From: Anisakis pegreffii
Taxonomy: Eukaryota > Nematoda > Chromadorea > Rhabditida > Anisakidae
Reading direction: 5' to 3'
Assembly: GCA_035041965.1 (NCBI GenBank)
Contig: JAPYMA010000298.1
Coordinates: 35,958-99,957, forward strand
DNA length: 64,000 bases
The position numbers were made by a program, and so were the translations under genes. Numbering within the stretch: position 1 is the first letter of the stretch; every line of letters begins with the position of its first letter. Shown here one piece after another: positions 35,301 to 47,300 of the stretch. The notes beneath the pieces are model-generated. The model worked only from the letters and a program-made list of their open reading frames with translations, made no database searches and was not told the DNA's origin.

Positions 35301-35872
35301 ATTTGACTATTTTGATAGTGTTGATTCAGTTAATTGTAAGGAAACTAGTTCAGTCCATGCATGTGAAACCTTTTAGTTGAAAATAACTTGTCTTGAGCTA
35401 GAGCAACATGAATCTGTCCTCATGATCCTATCCCCTTTGGACGGGTGTTCGTAAGTTTTACACATCACCGATTTCATTAAAATGTTCACTATCTAAACAT
35501 GTATCGTTTCAATGACGATTTGTGCAGAATCAGCTGGTTTTATGCATTTACGCAATTTAGCTGATTGTGAGGGATATCATTATTACTATTTCGTCGTTAG
35601 GTTATAATTCTACCGTAACACTTCTCAATTTTGAATATATGCAGAGAGCTGTGGCATAAGGTCTTTGAGCGTGTGATGGCGGCTGTCTATGTTGGAGCAC
35701 AGTGCATTTCTCCTTGAGCAAATTTTGATCTGAATTGACGACTGTTGCCCTAACACGGCAGTTATCGTGGGAATTGGAATACAGCGGTCTAAGAGAATGT
35801 TGATTACCATCATGAATGTGCTAATAAGATTGAACGTAACGGTCATCTAAACCTCAAAACTTCGTTTTGGCA
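32369..35872. other. Intergenic, no convincing gene
   Basis: Apart from the two candidate minus-strand exons noted separately, only short ORFs without splice partners are present. No strong repeat or RNA gene was recognised. Confidence 0.5.
33493..33548 (-). other. Candidate non-coding 5' exon
   Basis: CATTTCAG|GTAGTTCG and TTAAAG|GTATGTTT bound 56 nt with stops in all three frames. Together with 32302-32368 it could be 5' UTR of the minus-strand gene. The support is splice signals only. Confidence 0.2.
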
Positions 35873-36298
35873 ATGTATCGGGGGTCAGTCGCTTTACATA
35901 GATCCATACATAGATGCTTGAGATGCATATCCTTAACAATGATCCAAAAGAACATATTTCAGCTCACCTATGCAGCTAATTGGGCATCACTTTCTCGAAG
36001 AAGTATAGGATCAGTGACGATACCAGAATTCACGGATGAACTTACTGGGAATGATTGTCTCGTATCACAATCTTTATACGCCTGTCAAAAATGTGCGATC
36101 GGTAAAGCTGGAACTTCTGCCATATGTGGTGTGAATTTTGCTCAGTGTCAACCAACAGAAAAGCAGGGTACGTTCACAGCTGAACTGACCGTAGTCTTGA
36201 TGGATTGGCAAATAGAAAGTCTGAAGAAGGGCATAACGATTGGTATGCAGCAGTTCAATGTTCAAAACATTGGACCGACAACCATTACTATCTCATAA
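35873..36298 (+). CDS. Hypothetical protein, intronless ORF
   Basis: ATG at 35873 opens an uninterrupted 141-codon frame, the longest single-exon ORF of the region. It is Cys-containing in the middle (DCLVSQSLYACQKCAIGKAG, then ICGVNFAQCQP), and the C-terminal half is regular (TFTAELTVVLMDWQIESLKK, GITIGMQQFNVQNIGPTTIT). There is no signal peptide or membrane segment. Good composition and even hydrophobic spacing in residues 45-141 suggest real coding sequence, perhaps one exon whose acceptor lies at TTTCAG near 35958. I do not recognise the family. No partner exons were found. Confidence 0.35.
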   Translation: MYRGSVALHRSIHRCLRCISLTMIQKNIFQLTYAANWASLSRRSIGSVTIPEFTDELTGNDCLVSQSLYACQKCAIGKAGTSAICGVNFAQCQPTEKQGTFTAELTVVLMDWQIESLKKGITIGMQQFNVQNIGPTTITIS

Positions 36299-36749
36299 AT
36301 TAGCCGTTGGCTCGATCAGAATCTGATCACCACTGAAGTTTCATTATCTTATCGATCTGTTTCACCCGATACACCAGCATTCAATTGAATCCGCTTGAAT
36401 TAGGCCTACTTTCAGGCTCAAGCCTCGCACTAAGCGTAAGAGACTGATTAAAACTAAAAGGAGGGGAGGGTGCGTCGGTACAATTCATATGTTCCCTCGT
36501 AACCTGGAAACTATACTTTCAACCGTGCAGTTACATCAGTTATTGTATTCCCGTTAGCAATTCTTCATCAAATGCAATGGTTCCAAAAAATGGCCATCAT
36601 CCTCCCATGCAGCCATCTATAGACACAATGCCATCCAGCAGTCCATCACTAATTACGAATTGATTACACCATTAAAATTTCTTACAATTAGCCAATCAAT
36701 CTGGCCAAGTCATCCGTCCATATTCATCCCACAACCTGAAGAGTTCAAC

Positions 36750-37300
36750 ACATAGAATATCTGCGTTCCGGAAAATATATCTTGTCGATTTTGCTTTGTT
36801 GAGGTGATATAGCTATTTCATTAAAGCCATTATCTCAACTAGCGAAATGCTGCTCACTCATATGTATTTGATCGCTATAGATCAATGCATATTGCACATT
36901 ACTATAGAAATATAGGTTTGATACATTCAAGCCTAGCGTCTTCTCAGGTTTGCCCTGTAACATATTGGTGTCTATGAATTATTGATTGATCAGAATCTCT
37001 GCTTTCAAAAAATGTAAAGCCTGCCGAGAAATTTTAGCACTATGAGGAGATATAGCTATTTTCCTGATGCTATAGGGGTTGACACATTCATGCCTACCGT
37101 ACTCTCAGCTTTGACCAGTAACACATCAATTTCTTCACACTAATCGATCCAGCAGAATCTCTGCATTCCGAAAAATATATATTTTGTCGAGCGATTTTGC
37201 TTAGTTGAGGAGATATAGCTATTTTATTAATGCTATCATCTCAACTAGCGCAATGCTGCTCACTCATATTAGTTGAGATAGCTTCAATAAAATAGCTATA
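36750..37300. repeat. Cluster of three related repeats with inverted segments
   Basis: Three diverged copies share the order TCTCTGCATTCCGAAAAATA, TTTTGCTTAGTTGAGGAGAT, ATAGCTATTTT, TGACACATTCATGCCTACCG and TCAGCTTTGACCAGTAACAC. They begin near 36760, 37000 and 37155. The part around 37203-37300 is also palindromic: AGTTGAGGAGATATAGC is followed by GCTATCATCTCAACT, and again in reverse by AGTTGAGATAGC and AATAAAATAGCTATA. This looks like a repetitive element nested in itself. Confidence 0.65.
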
Positions 37301-40300
37301 ATTGCACTAATTGCACTTTTTGCTGAATGAATTGCCCATGCATGCTCTTCCAGTAAATTATGAATCACGGAAGTACACCTCAAACAGTTCCCATACGAAT
37401 ATGAGTAATCAAATCCATAGCATTTTCAACTGTTTAGAAAAATATTCTCATATGGTTTTGATTGTTTTATTTAAATCCTACTCTATCTGGCATTGGGATC
37501 ACTATTTTCTTCGAAATATAGTGAAGGTTATCGGGGAGAATCATCAAAATCTCATTTGTTACTAACGTTGTTTCACCGTAAATGACTGATCGAATCAATT
37601 TACCAAATTGTTATGTCGCCTTATCGTTACTTCTGTTTGATATTCTGATGAATCATATCATCTGCGAATGGTGAAGGAGGGAGATTTCTAAAGTGGAATT
37701 CCTCGCAGTGGTGGGGAACTTTGAAGCCCTTGCGGGACTCCCTTCTCTTTATTTGTTGCCTGGAGAATATAATTTTGTCAAAATTTTGGAGCATTTTTAG
37801 AGTATAGCTACGCAAACTGCTCAAACCACGATTCAGATTTTTCGTCGGCGGAGGACGGAATTTTGCCGAAAGATGGCGAAAAATCTGACTAATGTATGAT
37901 CGATCGTCACTGCGAGGTTTACGAACGCAGAAGTGACTGTTCATTGTCAATAATATTGACTCAGTATTACTGATGCAAGATTTGTTTTTCATTACTATTG
38001 CGGTTTTATACACTTCTAGCCAGCGATGCCCAACTTTGGAAGAATTTACTTCACTTCAGCCCCAAACTTCTAAAACTTCGCCTTTAAATCCAGCTCCCAC
38101 TCAACTTTTACGGATAATTCAACTCGAGCTGAGAAACTGCCTTTACAATTCTTTATCTGCGTTTCAAAGGGGCCTCTCGCAGCGGACAAAAAAATCCCAT
38201 GTCTTGTCGTGATGATTCATGCCCCCGAGTGAGGTTACGAGGATTCCGTGGGAGCATTCAAGGGAGGAGAGGAGGGGGCGAGAGAGATTGCCTCTATTCC
38301 GAAACTCATTGGACGAAAAATAGTGCAATTTCATGACTGTTTCGCAATCATCTGATAACTTTAGCATTATTCGATCTCAGTTGAAGACTCAGAAGAGTTT
38401 GTTTGGAACGTGAATGCCAATTAATGATTATGTTTAATGCAGCAGTTAGCTATCCAACACCCAAGAGCAGCACACTGCGTCGGATGACTCCAATCGTTTC
38501 ACATCTAGCCAAGCATTCAGCCGCGAGGCAATTAGCCGTTTCAACGATTGCACTTCACTTGTAAGAGATAGCAGTAGCAGCAGCAACTTGTGAACGTAGT
38601 GTGCGTTCGTCCGCAAAACTTTAAGCATGTATAAAAACAAAACATTTGAGAAGATTCATTCGTTTGATGAAGCAAACGAACATATAACAAACATAGCACA
38701 TTTTCACTGAAACAGTTGTTTGATTGAGTTCTAGCACTGGGGAAACAATTAGATGCAAGAAGCTCTCTAACGGCTGTTTAGGCTTTCTTTAGCCTATCAT
38801 CGAAACATAAACGCCGCTTGCCTGCATCCACACATCTACCTAAATTATACTTCACCTGGCTGTGGAATCGTGAACAAAATTCCTTTGCAATGGCTATTCA
38901 CTCGTTCGTTTTTGCCAAATTCATAAAAGTAGTTCTCAGTTATCCACTTTTTTCCGACCCATTTTATCCGGAAATGACACTGAATCACTATATGTTATCA
39001 ATAAATTTATGAGAAAATTCACTGTCATTCGCTCAGTACTGTTTATTGATATGATAATCATTTTTGTAGCCATTGTTCTATATAATATCGCATTCATTCT
39101 GTATGACTGAAGCAGTCTAGATGTTTTGGATCCATTGAGATTGTTTTTATAAAGCAACAAGTTGGGGTGTATTGTTCAGTTTTCGTGTGAATTCGTTCAA
39201 TATCCACTATTGACGCAATGAAGCTGATCCAGAAAGTATCGCGTTTTATTGTAGGTTTTTAGATGTATCAGAGCAACATATCAGATTCATGCCGTTATAC
39301 TCACCACAAGAACGCTTTCAGTCTAAAGTGTTTACTGCAAGTGTTTGAAATTTTATGGGAATATGCATACCAAAATTTTTATTTTCCTCACGTGTTTATC
39401 GATGAATGTGTGAATTCCTCATTCTTCTCCCTTCATAAACAGATTTTTCTCAATTTGATCTCGAAACCTGGCACGATCGTGAGAGGAAGTTACCTTTAAA
39501 AATATTTGATTAGTACAAAAAACTGGCCTATACCATAATAAGAATTCTCATTCGTTGTCCAGAAAGCATTCAATTCGTTTCAATGAGTCGTACATCAGTA
39601 ATCCAGCGAAACAAGGAGGCTGGTGGTCCATTAGAGTTGTTGAGTTGTTCACACATTTCATTTCAAACAAACCGAGCTGTTGCAATTCGAACGAGGTTCT
39701 TAATTAGTTCGCTGTTGACTTTTTATTCTACAAATGTGCCCCTGATTACTGTTATTGTTACCAGTTCTACTGCTGTAATTTACCGATACGATCATAATTA
39801 TCACTGCTAATGAAGAAATTTTTGATTATCAGAGAAATTCTTGATCTACAAGAGATTACAGCTGAAGAAACGGCACCAGTTAGTTGATCTGATGATTTTT
39901 GATTTGTATTATGAGATATGTAGTGACAAGGACACTCAAACAAGCATCATCAAGAAATGTTGATGGTGGTGATGACGAGTCCAATTAGAGACTTTTATAA
40001 GATTAGGCAAATTAGATTGGATTTGATGGTGGTGAGAAGAACAAAGACAATCGAAGGATTTATAGCGAATTAATCCGGATCGGTTGACCTTTGAGGTGGA
40101 AGTCGCTCGTGCGGATATGTGCTATATGCATAGATATATCTATCTGTTGATTTGGTGTGCTACAGCATCTGAATGTGAAATTAACTGCTAATGAAATGAG
40201 GTGATAAAAGGCAGTCGTGCTTTCGATGGCAACGGTTTTGCAAGGAAAGTACTTAAAAGCTGTCTGTCACTTTGTCTTGCCTTATTGTTCATCAAGGTCA

Positions 40301-40496
40301 TCGCTCACTATTCCCTCTTTCAAATCACCACAAACTCATTTATTCCACCATTAAGCATTCGTTTCCTTATCCCAGCAAATCCTCTTACTCCACATCTTAT
40401 TTGGCCAACAAACCGCTATTGTTCCACCGCTCTCATTGTCTATTGTTCATCGCTTACGGTATTTACTACATAGCTAATCATCTGTTCGATATTACT

Positions 40497-40665
40497 ATCA
40501 TTATTTCGTTTCCATTATTATTGTTAATTATTATTACTAATTGTTGTTCATTATTACTATTATTATTAATTATTGTTATTTATTATTATTATTATTATTA
40601 TTGATTATTATTACCATTATTATCATGAATTATTATTTTTATTGTTAATTATTAATTATTATCAG
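40497..40665. repeat. ATT/TATT microsatellite
   Basis: A long interrupted run of ATT trinucleotides, with an unbroken core near 40579-40604. ORFs over it encode only poly-Ile/Tyr/Leu. Confidence 0.85.
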
Positions 40666-41373
40666 TACTGTTCATTCATGAATTCGACGGAATCTGTACA
40701 GTTTGCTTTCATTTTCGACAGTTATTATTTTGCGAGTGTGCATTCAGTTCGTCTCAAACAAAATTATCTGTGTGTAGTTGTTGGTTTTTTTCTGCAAATG
40801 AATTTTTAAACAGATTAATGTTGATAAATGAATGCTATACGGGTGAGGTTACTGTAGTATCATAGAATCATTTGCATGAAAAAGTTGTTAGAAGAATGAC
40901 GAGGATGGCTTGTGTTTACGTTGGTGTTAGTTCGAAAATGACGTTGGTTTTTTCCGATTGCATTGCAAAGAGCAGCAGTTTTGTCGTGAAAATGAATCAT
41001 TTTGTTAGAGGATGGATGGTGGTTACTTTATGCGGTCACAACACCAGTTTGCACGTACAGCGAAACGATTTGAAAAGCATCTGCAAAATGCGATAAATCC
41101 GCAACTTCTCATTACACTCAGTAATGCATGTGGGCACTTCAAGAACAATTTCCATAGCTTCTCGACTCTCATTTTGCAGTTTGTTTTCCCGTACTCTAAT
41201 TACCATCCTAACATGAAAGTTGTGAACTAGAATTTGTCGAATAAAATGAATGAATGAACTCGAGAGACGGAGAAAAATTCCCTTCAACACTGAAACTGAT
41301 GGGCAATGATGGGATGGGTTGTCGATGTCCTACATCGAAATGGTGTGCTTTGCAAACGACTCTCTGAACCGCT

Positions 41374-41402
41374 AACCAACCAACCAACCAACCAACCAAC
41401 CG
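41374..41402. repeat. AACC tetranucleotide microsatellite
   Basis: Seven perfect AACC units in a row in non-coding DNA. Confidence 0.9.
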
Positions 41403-44268
41403 ACAAGAGGTGTGCGAACGATTTCAAAATTTGCACAATTTCGAATGAAGTTAATCAATGCATTTTTGCAAGCAATCCTGAACACAGACATTGCGACAGT
41501 AACACCACTAAATTTGATATTGTTATTTACATTGGTAAATGATAATTTCGAAGAGTGGATATCACGCTGAAAATTTGTATATCACGCTCGACTAGTTGTT
41601 TTCAGTGCAACCGTATGAAATTTAAAACGAAACCAGAAATACGTAAACGTCAGTGAGCCATCCTCCGTCTGTACGTTCACATCTATTCAACTTCACCAAT
41701 TTCAGTTGTTGCCTACTCGTGGAATGTACACCATCATGTTCGCATAGTGATTAATATTTTTATGCATTCATTTTATTCTTCGAATCAGTATCGAAGAACA
41801 TTTCTTAACTGTAGATTTTGTTTCGGTGATGATCAGATTGTTTGCGTGATCTGACTGTAAATATCGAACATCATTCTCAAATAAAGAAGACGTTCAATGT
41901 GTGAAGTGTTTGGCAATTGTCAGTCATCCGCACTCTACCTTGCCCATCCTCCGTTTCAGGCACTCAGTCGTTTTCCGCTCCGATCTATCGATATTTCGGC
42001 GCCCCTTTGAAAATCCGCTTACTGAACTCATCCATTCATTCATTCGTATGCAATTGAGCTCCCTCTAAGTCTAAGTGTGAGCTTAATTCTGGACTCAAAC
42101 CCATTTCGGCGTCTAATTCGAATTCAGATGTGGAGACGAAATTGCATCGGACGACCATGCTCACTTGAATGTTTTGTTTTTCTCATGCATCTTGTTGAAA
42201 TTCTTTTTGATAAATATTCGATCATTACCGTATTGAGAATGAATTTTATTCGAATTCATTTTGCTCACTTCAAAAAGAGTTATTACTTTTTGCAGTGTAT
42301 GTGTGCGTGTGTTTTTTTTTCGGTTTTCCATTAGTTTAACGACGCGTAAAACTGCAAAGAGATATGTAGGATATTGCTGAAGAAACAGTTATAATTGGTG
42401 CGCATAAGAAACGATTGCGTGATTGTTGAAGAGAACGACGTTGATGACTTTTTTGAATTGGAGTATGTGCAACAGAAAACTTTTTTCTGGTTTACTGTTC
42501 CGTTTGCATAAAGAAATGAGATACATGGCGGGGGAAGGGGGGGTTGCGCTGAATGGTGCTCTTTGTGTGATATTTATGTATTCTTTCATTCATTCGTCCA
42601 TCTTCAAACATAACTTTACTTGACAACACCAACGATTCCACTTCTATTGACCACAATAGCTGTCTGCTATTGGAATATACTATTATTAAGAACGTGCATT
42701 CATATGTTCCTACAGTTCTGTGCTCATACAACAACTTCATCGTTATCCGTTGTTTTTTTTTTGATGATGGTGGTGGTGATCGTCTTTAATGCATTGCATT
42801 GCGCATTTATAGGATAGGAGGATATTGTGAGTGGAAAAAAAAGCGCATAACGGGAAGCACCAACAGCACTGCTCATTATTATTGCATCAGAATTCGCAAT
42901 AGAAATTCACCAAAACTTCTTTGAATGTAATATGTTTTTCGCATATTCGATGAGTTTTCATAGTTGAGCAACAACGACGTCTAACGTCTGATTTAATTAT
43001 ACGATCAAAGCAACTGTTTCAGTAAGTGCGAACAATTGTGATGTGCGGCGATTACCTTGAAAACTGATAGTGATCTATTTGCTGCGTGCCCAGCAAGTGT
43101 TTATTTACAGTCATTTGTAGTAGCGTTAACATAACACACTAGTGCATGCTGTCTTGTCAGATGTGAACGATTAAAACTGACTTCTGAAATGAAGCTTCCT
43201 TAGCTAACGAATAAAAAGTTTGTTCGCTTAGGATGCAATACTGAAGCAATTTTTCGCATTTTTTTCACTGAAGCATTTTCCAATTTATTGAGAAAAGTCA
43301 AAATGTTGATGAAGCACATCGAATTTTCTCATTCAAAATTCATTGCTAAAAGTTGACAAGCGATAGATCAGACGCTTCGATGCAGCCAGCATTTATTTGC
43401 TCGAAGATGTATGAACAAAAAAAACCATTTGCAAGATGTAACTGCTCACTGTCCATCAGGGAATCAAACGGGAAAATGTCCATAAATTGAGATTAAATAT
43501 TTATCGATATCGTCTCGTTCACACTGAATTGACAATGCATATCCGAGTGCCTCATGGGCTATTTTGCATGGTGCATAAAACCATCGAAAAAGCGACCGAG
43601 CCATGTTCTGAAGATCATTACCGAACACGGTAGTCGCTCGTATTTCTGAAGACACTCCAGCAGTGAGGAGCGATTAATCATGAAAACAAAACGAGCAAAA
43701 GTAAACAACTTCACACAGCAAAATGATTCGTTTGTGTCGCTTGATTGATGTTTACACTTCAATTATAATGTGCAATTTTCGTCTCATTTATCACATAATT
43801 GTTCGAATATGTAAAATTAATTCGTAGAAAAAAATGTGTGTGTGCGTTCGTTTTAAATTGCCTTTGATGTATTCCGTATGGATGGATATGTGCCACTACC
43901 ATTTGACGACTGTTGATTGCAGTGAGTGACCATACGCAAAACGAAAGGAAGCGCGCAAAGAGCAACAAACAAATCTGCCTAAGATTCCTCTAATTATCCG
44001 CAGCATTCTCTGAGTGCTCATCCAGTTCATTCGATCTCAATACCACGATCGTTCGTTCATCTACCATCGACACTGAGTGAAATCATCACCACGATGCTCT
44101 GTGGTCAAGTCACTCGTGCTACTTCATCGCAGTGAGTGCTAACCAGCCGTCCGTCCATCCATCTGCGTGATCCAATTCAAATCTCGCAATACCATCCATT
44201 CAACTGTAACTATTCTTCACTGTCACGCAGCTACTGTAACTGCCATTCTTCACAGTTGTCAACAAAGG

Positions 44269-44323
44269 ATGCTCGAAAACGTGGAAATTAAACGTGAGCT
44301 TGAAGTGGATGACGATGAGTCAA
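44269..44323 (+). CDS. Candidate first coding exon of a long-intron gene
   Basis: ATG 44269 encodes MLENVEIKRELEVDDDES and stops at a good donor (TCAA|GTGAGC) in phase 1. The peptide is acidic and holds IKRE, a SUMO-acceptor consensus common in transcription factors. No stop precedes the donor, and the next in-frame exon was not found in the following 18 kb, so the gene would have a very long first intron or the exon is false. The surrounding 20 kb of gene-poor DNA would suit a developmental regulator. Identity is unknown. Confidence 0.35.
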
Positions 44324-47300
44324 GTGAGCCATTTTTCACTTGTGAATCAGTGTTGTTATTTTGTCGTTATTCCATAACGATCAGAATTTTTTCTGTTTAT
44401 GTTTGTTTATGTTTATGAAGGTTTTCCATACAATTGCTACGTAACATTCAGTAAGGATTGGACAGCATGCAATGATGGTAGAGAGCTAATGTCGAGTTGG
44501 CGCTTCACTCAACGATTTCGAATCATGCAATTTATCCGAAACCGATTCCACTCGAAATATTTCTGAGCAAACACTATTGTATTCGATAGAATCAAGCACT
44601 TAAATAATGTTCCTCTAATTTCCTCAGAACCATGAAATGTTATTTATCAAAAAATCACTATTTTTGTTCCATTATTCGCCCTCATTTCATTAATTCTCCA
44701 TTCAAACGATTTGTTTTTCTTGCGATTCTTCACTCTTTTTAGATGATTTCTGAAAATGTTTATAACTAATTAAAATGCTTCTATTTTATGATTACTATCA
44801 TATCATGAACGCTTTCCAAAGAAAAACAAAATTGAATCAAAGAGTCTAGCGACCGTCAATGATCATTCAAACAAAAGTAATCAGTAACAATGAAAGTTTT
44901 TTCTGCTTTCGAAGTAATCGCCTGCCACCACATTTGGCAAATTCATCAATCGTAGTGTGATTCGTCATCCCAACCAAAAAAACCTGCTATCCCATCAAAT
45001 CGTCCACCCAATTCATTCGTATTATGAATTGATTATTCGCTCATAATGCACTATCGTTATCATTGTTGATCCATAAGCTGAAACTCTCTCATTGTTGATA
45101 CATTTGCATTTGGGTACATCTTGACACCACATGCTGTCTGTCTTATGGTTGTTAAAAGCCAAACCTTCTTGCATACAGATGCAGCAGATAACCAGTTGAG
45201 TACGCGTATTCATACAAGAAGCCAATTGCTATAATGCATAAATTATTCCATCTTTTATGCCGTCGTCTAAACGTGCCATCTTGATGATAAAATAAACATA
45301 CGTAGCAAATTTGGGGTGTCTGCAAGTGAAGTAAGAAGCGTGCGAATGACTGCCTACGAGACGATAGATTGTAAACAATAGCTTATAATATGCACATAAA
45401 TAAATGCAAAAGCACTCGTCAAATATGCTCACAATGAGTTCTGATTTGAGGGAGAGTATGAATTTATAGTCGGGTGGATTTTTCAGTTGGGATGGTGATT
45501 TAAACTATTATTCTACCGTAAAGAGATTGGTGAGCAGTGAAGAAGTGAATGTCTTTGAATGTAATCACGTGGAAACAGCTGAGAGATTCGCAAAATTCTT
45601 GATGAAATATTCATAGTAACAGCTCATTGCAATATGAACAGATTTAGTTGAAACCTGCTTTTGTATATGATGAACTAGGGATAATATTCATGGAGGATCA
45701 CTCTTTTTCATGAGTCGATAATCAAAGGTATTCTCGTTTTTGGTTGACTTATCGCAGCTATGACCATTATTTTTTCCTCATGATTGGAGCATGTTAAAAT
45801 GAAATGGAGAAGTTAGGAAATAACTAAAGTGTTTTCATTGTTGCTAAGGATTCTTGAGCGGATGACATTGAATTTCACTGCAAATATTCAAAATGCTCCG
45901 TTTCTCAAATTTCGTCCAGTGGAAATTTCGATAGTTTTGAATTTTTCGATGCAAAAAATTTCGAACTCAAAGATTATGAGAACTCGTGAGTATTGTATTG
46001 TATTGTACAACACTTGTTTAAAACAGCAAAGAGTGTTATGAAGTGACCGTTTCAGTTCTCTGAGATATCATTGCTTTCAGTTGGATAAGTAATTCTGTCA
46101 ATTGTTCAGTTTTGTCATGCAAACAAGCATTGAGCAACATTGAGAATAGTATATGCATGCAACATCCGTATCCGATGATAGCATGAATGAAAAGCTTTTG
46201 AATGTAACCTTGTTTGAATGACTAGCACTCAGGTGAATGTATCCATGCATTATTATAACAGTACTTGTTGTTTGTACACCTGCAATTTTGTACACATTTG
46301 AAAACGCGATGCGCATTGTTCTCGTCACAATTTGTTGTAATGAATGAATATTACGTTTAAGCCTTTCACTTCCGCATGATGCAGTCAAGAAACACTGCTC
46401 AACTGCATTCCACGCTTTCGCATCGATCCTACTGCGATTCATTCCAGTATCGTTTTGAATTTACAATCAGAAACGAGCAGTTGCGAGCTTTGAACACCCC
46501 AAATATGAGATGGATTTGATTTCGTGAGGTTTTGTTGAGCAAGTTTCCCGTTTGCATGTTTTGCTTTTGAATTCATTAGAGAGCACGTCTGTTGCTTCAT
46601 CTTGACTTGGTCTGAATAGCTGCATTCAGTGCTGAAATGTCTCACAACTGCTAAATCCTCCAACAAAAGCGTACACATACTCGTGATGGACATCAGCATG
46701 CAACGCTATGTAACTGAATAACTTCAATCCGGGCAATTACCATGCGCGTATTTTACATGCAAAAAAAGGGACCTGGAATGAAACGTTGAGCTTTTCAGTA
46801 GATAATTCATCAAATCATTGTCCAATGATTAACGACGATTGATAATGTGACTGCAAATCTCGACTCAAATTCAGTAACACATCGCTTCGTGTTGCTTCAT
46901 CACAGCAGCTAAGGATATGCAATTTTTCGTTTCTGTGTGTGTGCATTCGCTATATTAACATCCGATCGATGATGTTATGATGTTATTACCATTCATTTTG
47001 CATGTCTTCTTACTTATCGTTCAATATTTTAGTCTCCTGCAAAAATTCGTTCATCCATAAATTCTTCTTGCATCAGTCAGCTCAAGTAAACTATCGCTGG
47101 TTCAAAATAAAGTTGCGTCTTCAATAGTCTATTCATGAAAGAGTCATTAAATAAGAAAAGATATTGTGCAACCAGTAATTATCATCTGTCTATCTGAAGA
47201 ATAAGTTGTGCTTTAATCTGATCTCATAAAACTACCGTTATTACTCTCGTTGTTGTTATTATTATTAACTGATCATCTAAATAGAATAACGAATGTGTTT

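Larger units (their letters stand above)
37301..44268. other. Gene-poor region with microsatellites
   Basis: No exon could be supported. ORFs at 37627-38013 (minus), 37973-38212 (plus) and 40201-40604 (plus) are unsupported or simple-sequence. There is an ATT-type microsatellite at 40497-40665 and an AACC microsatellite at 41374-41402. The last part (43980-44268) would be promoter and 5' UTR of the candidate exon that follows. Confidence 0.45.

Noticed and set aside
37627..38212. Overlapping minus (128 aa) and plus (79 aa, hydrophobic start) ORFs
   Set aside because: They occupy opposite strands of the same DNA, neither has splice partners or a recognisable motif, and lengths are near chance for this size of region.
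40201..40809. Plus-strand ORFs rich in Ile, Tyr, Leu
   Set aside because: They run through the ATT microsatellite and have no motif or splice context.
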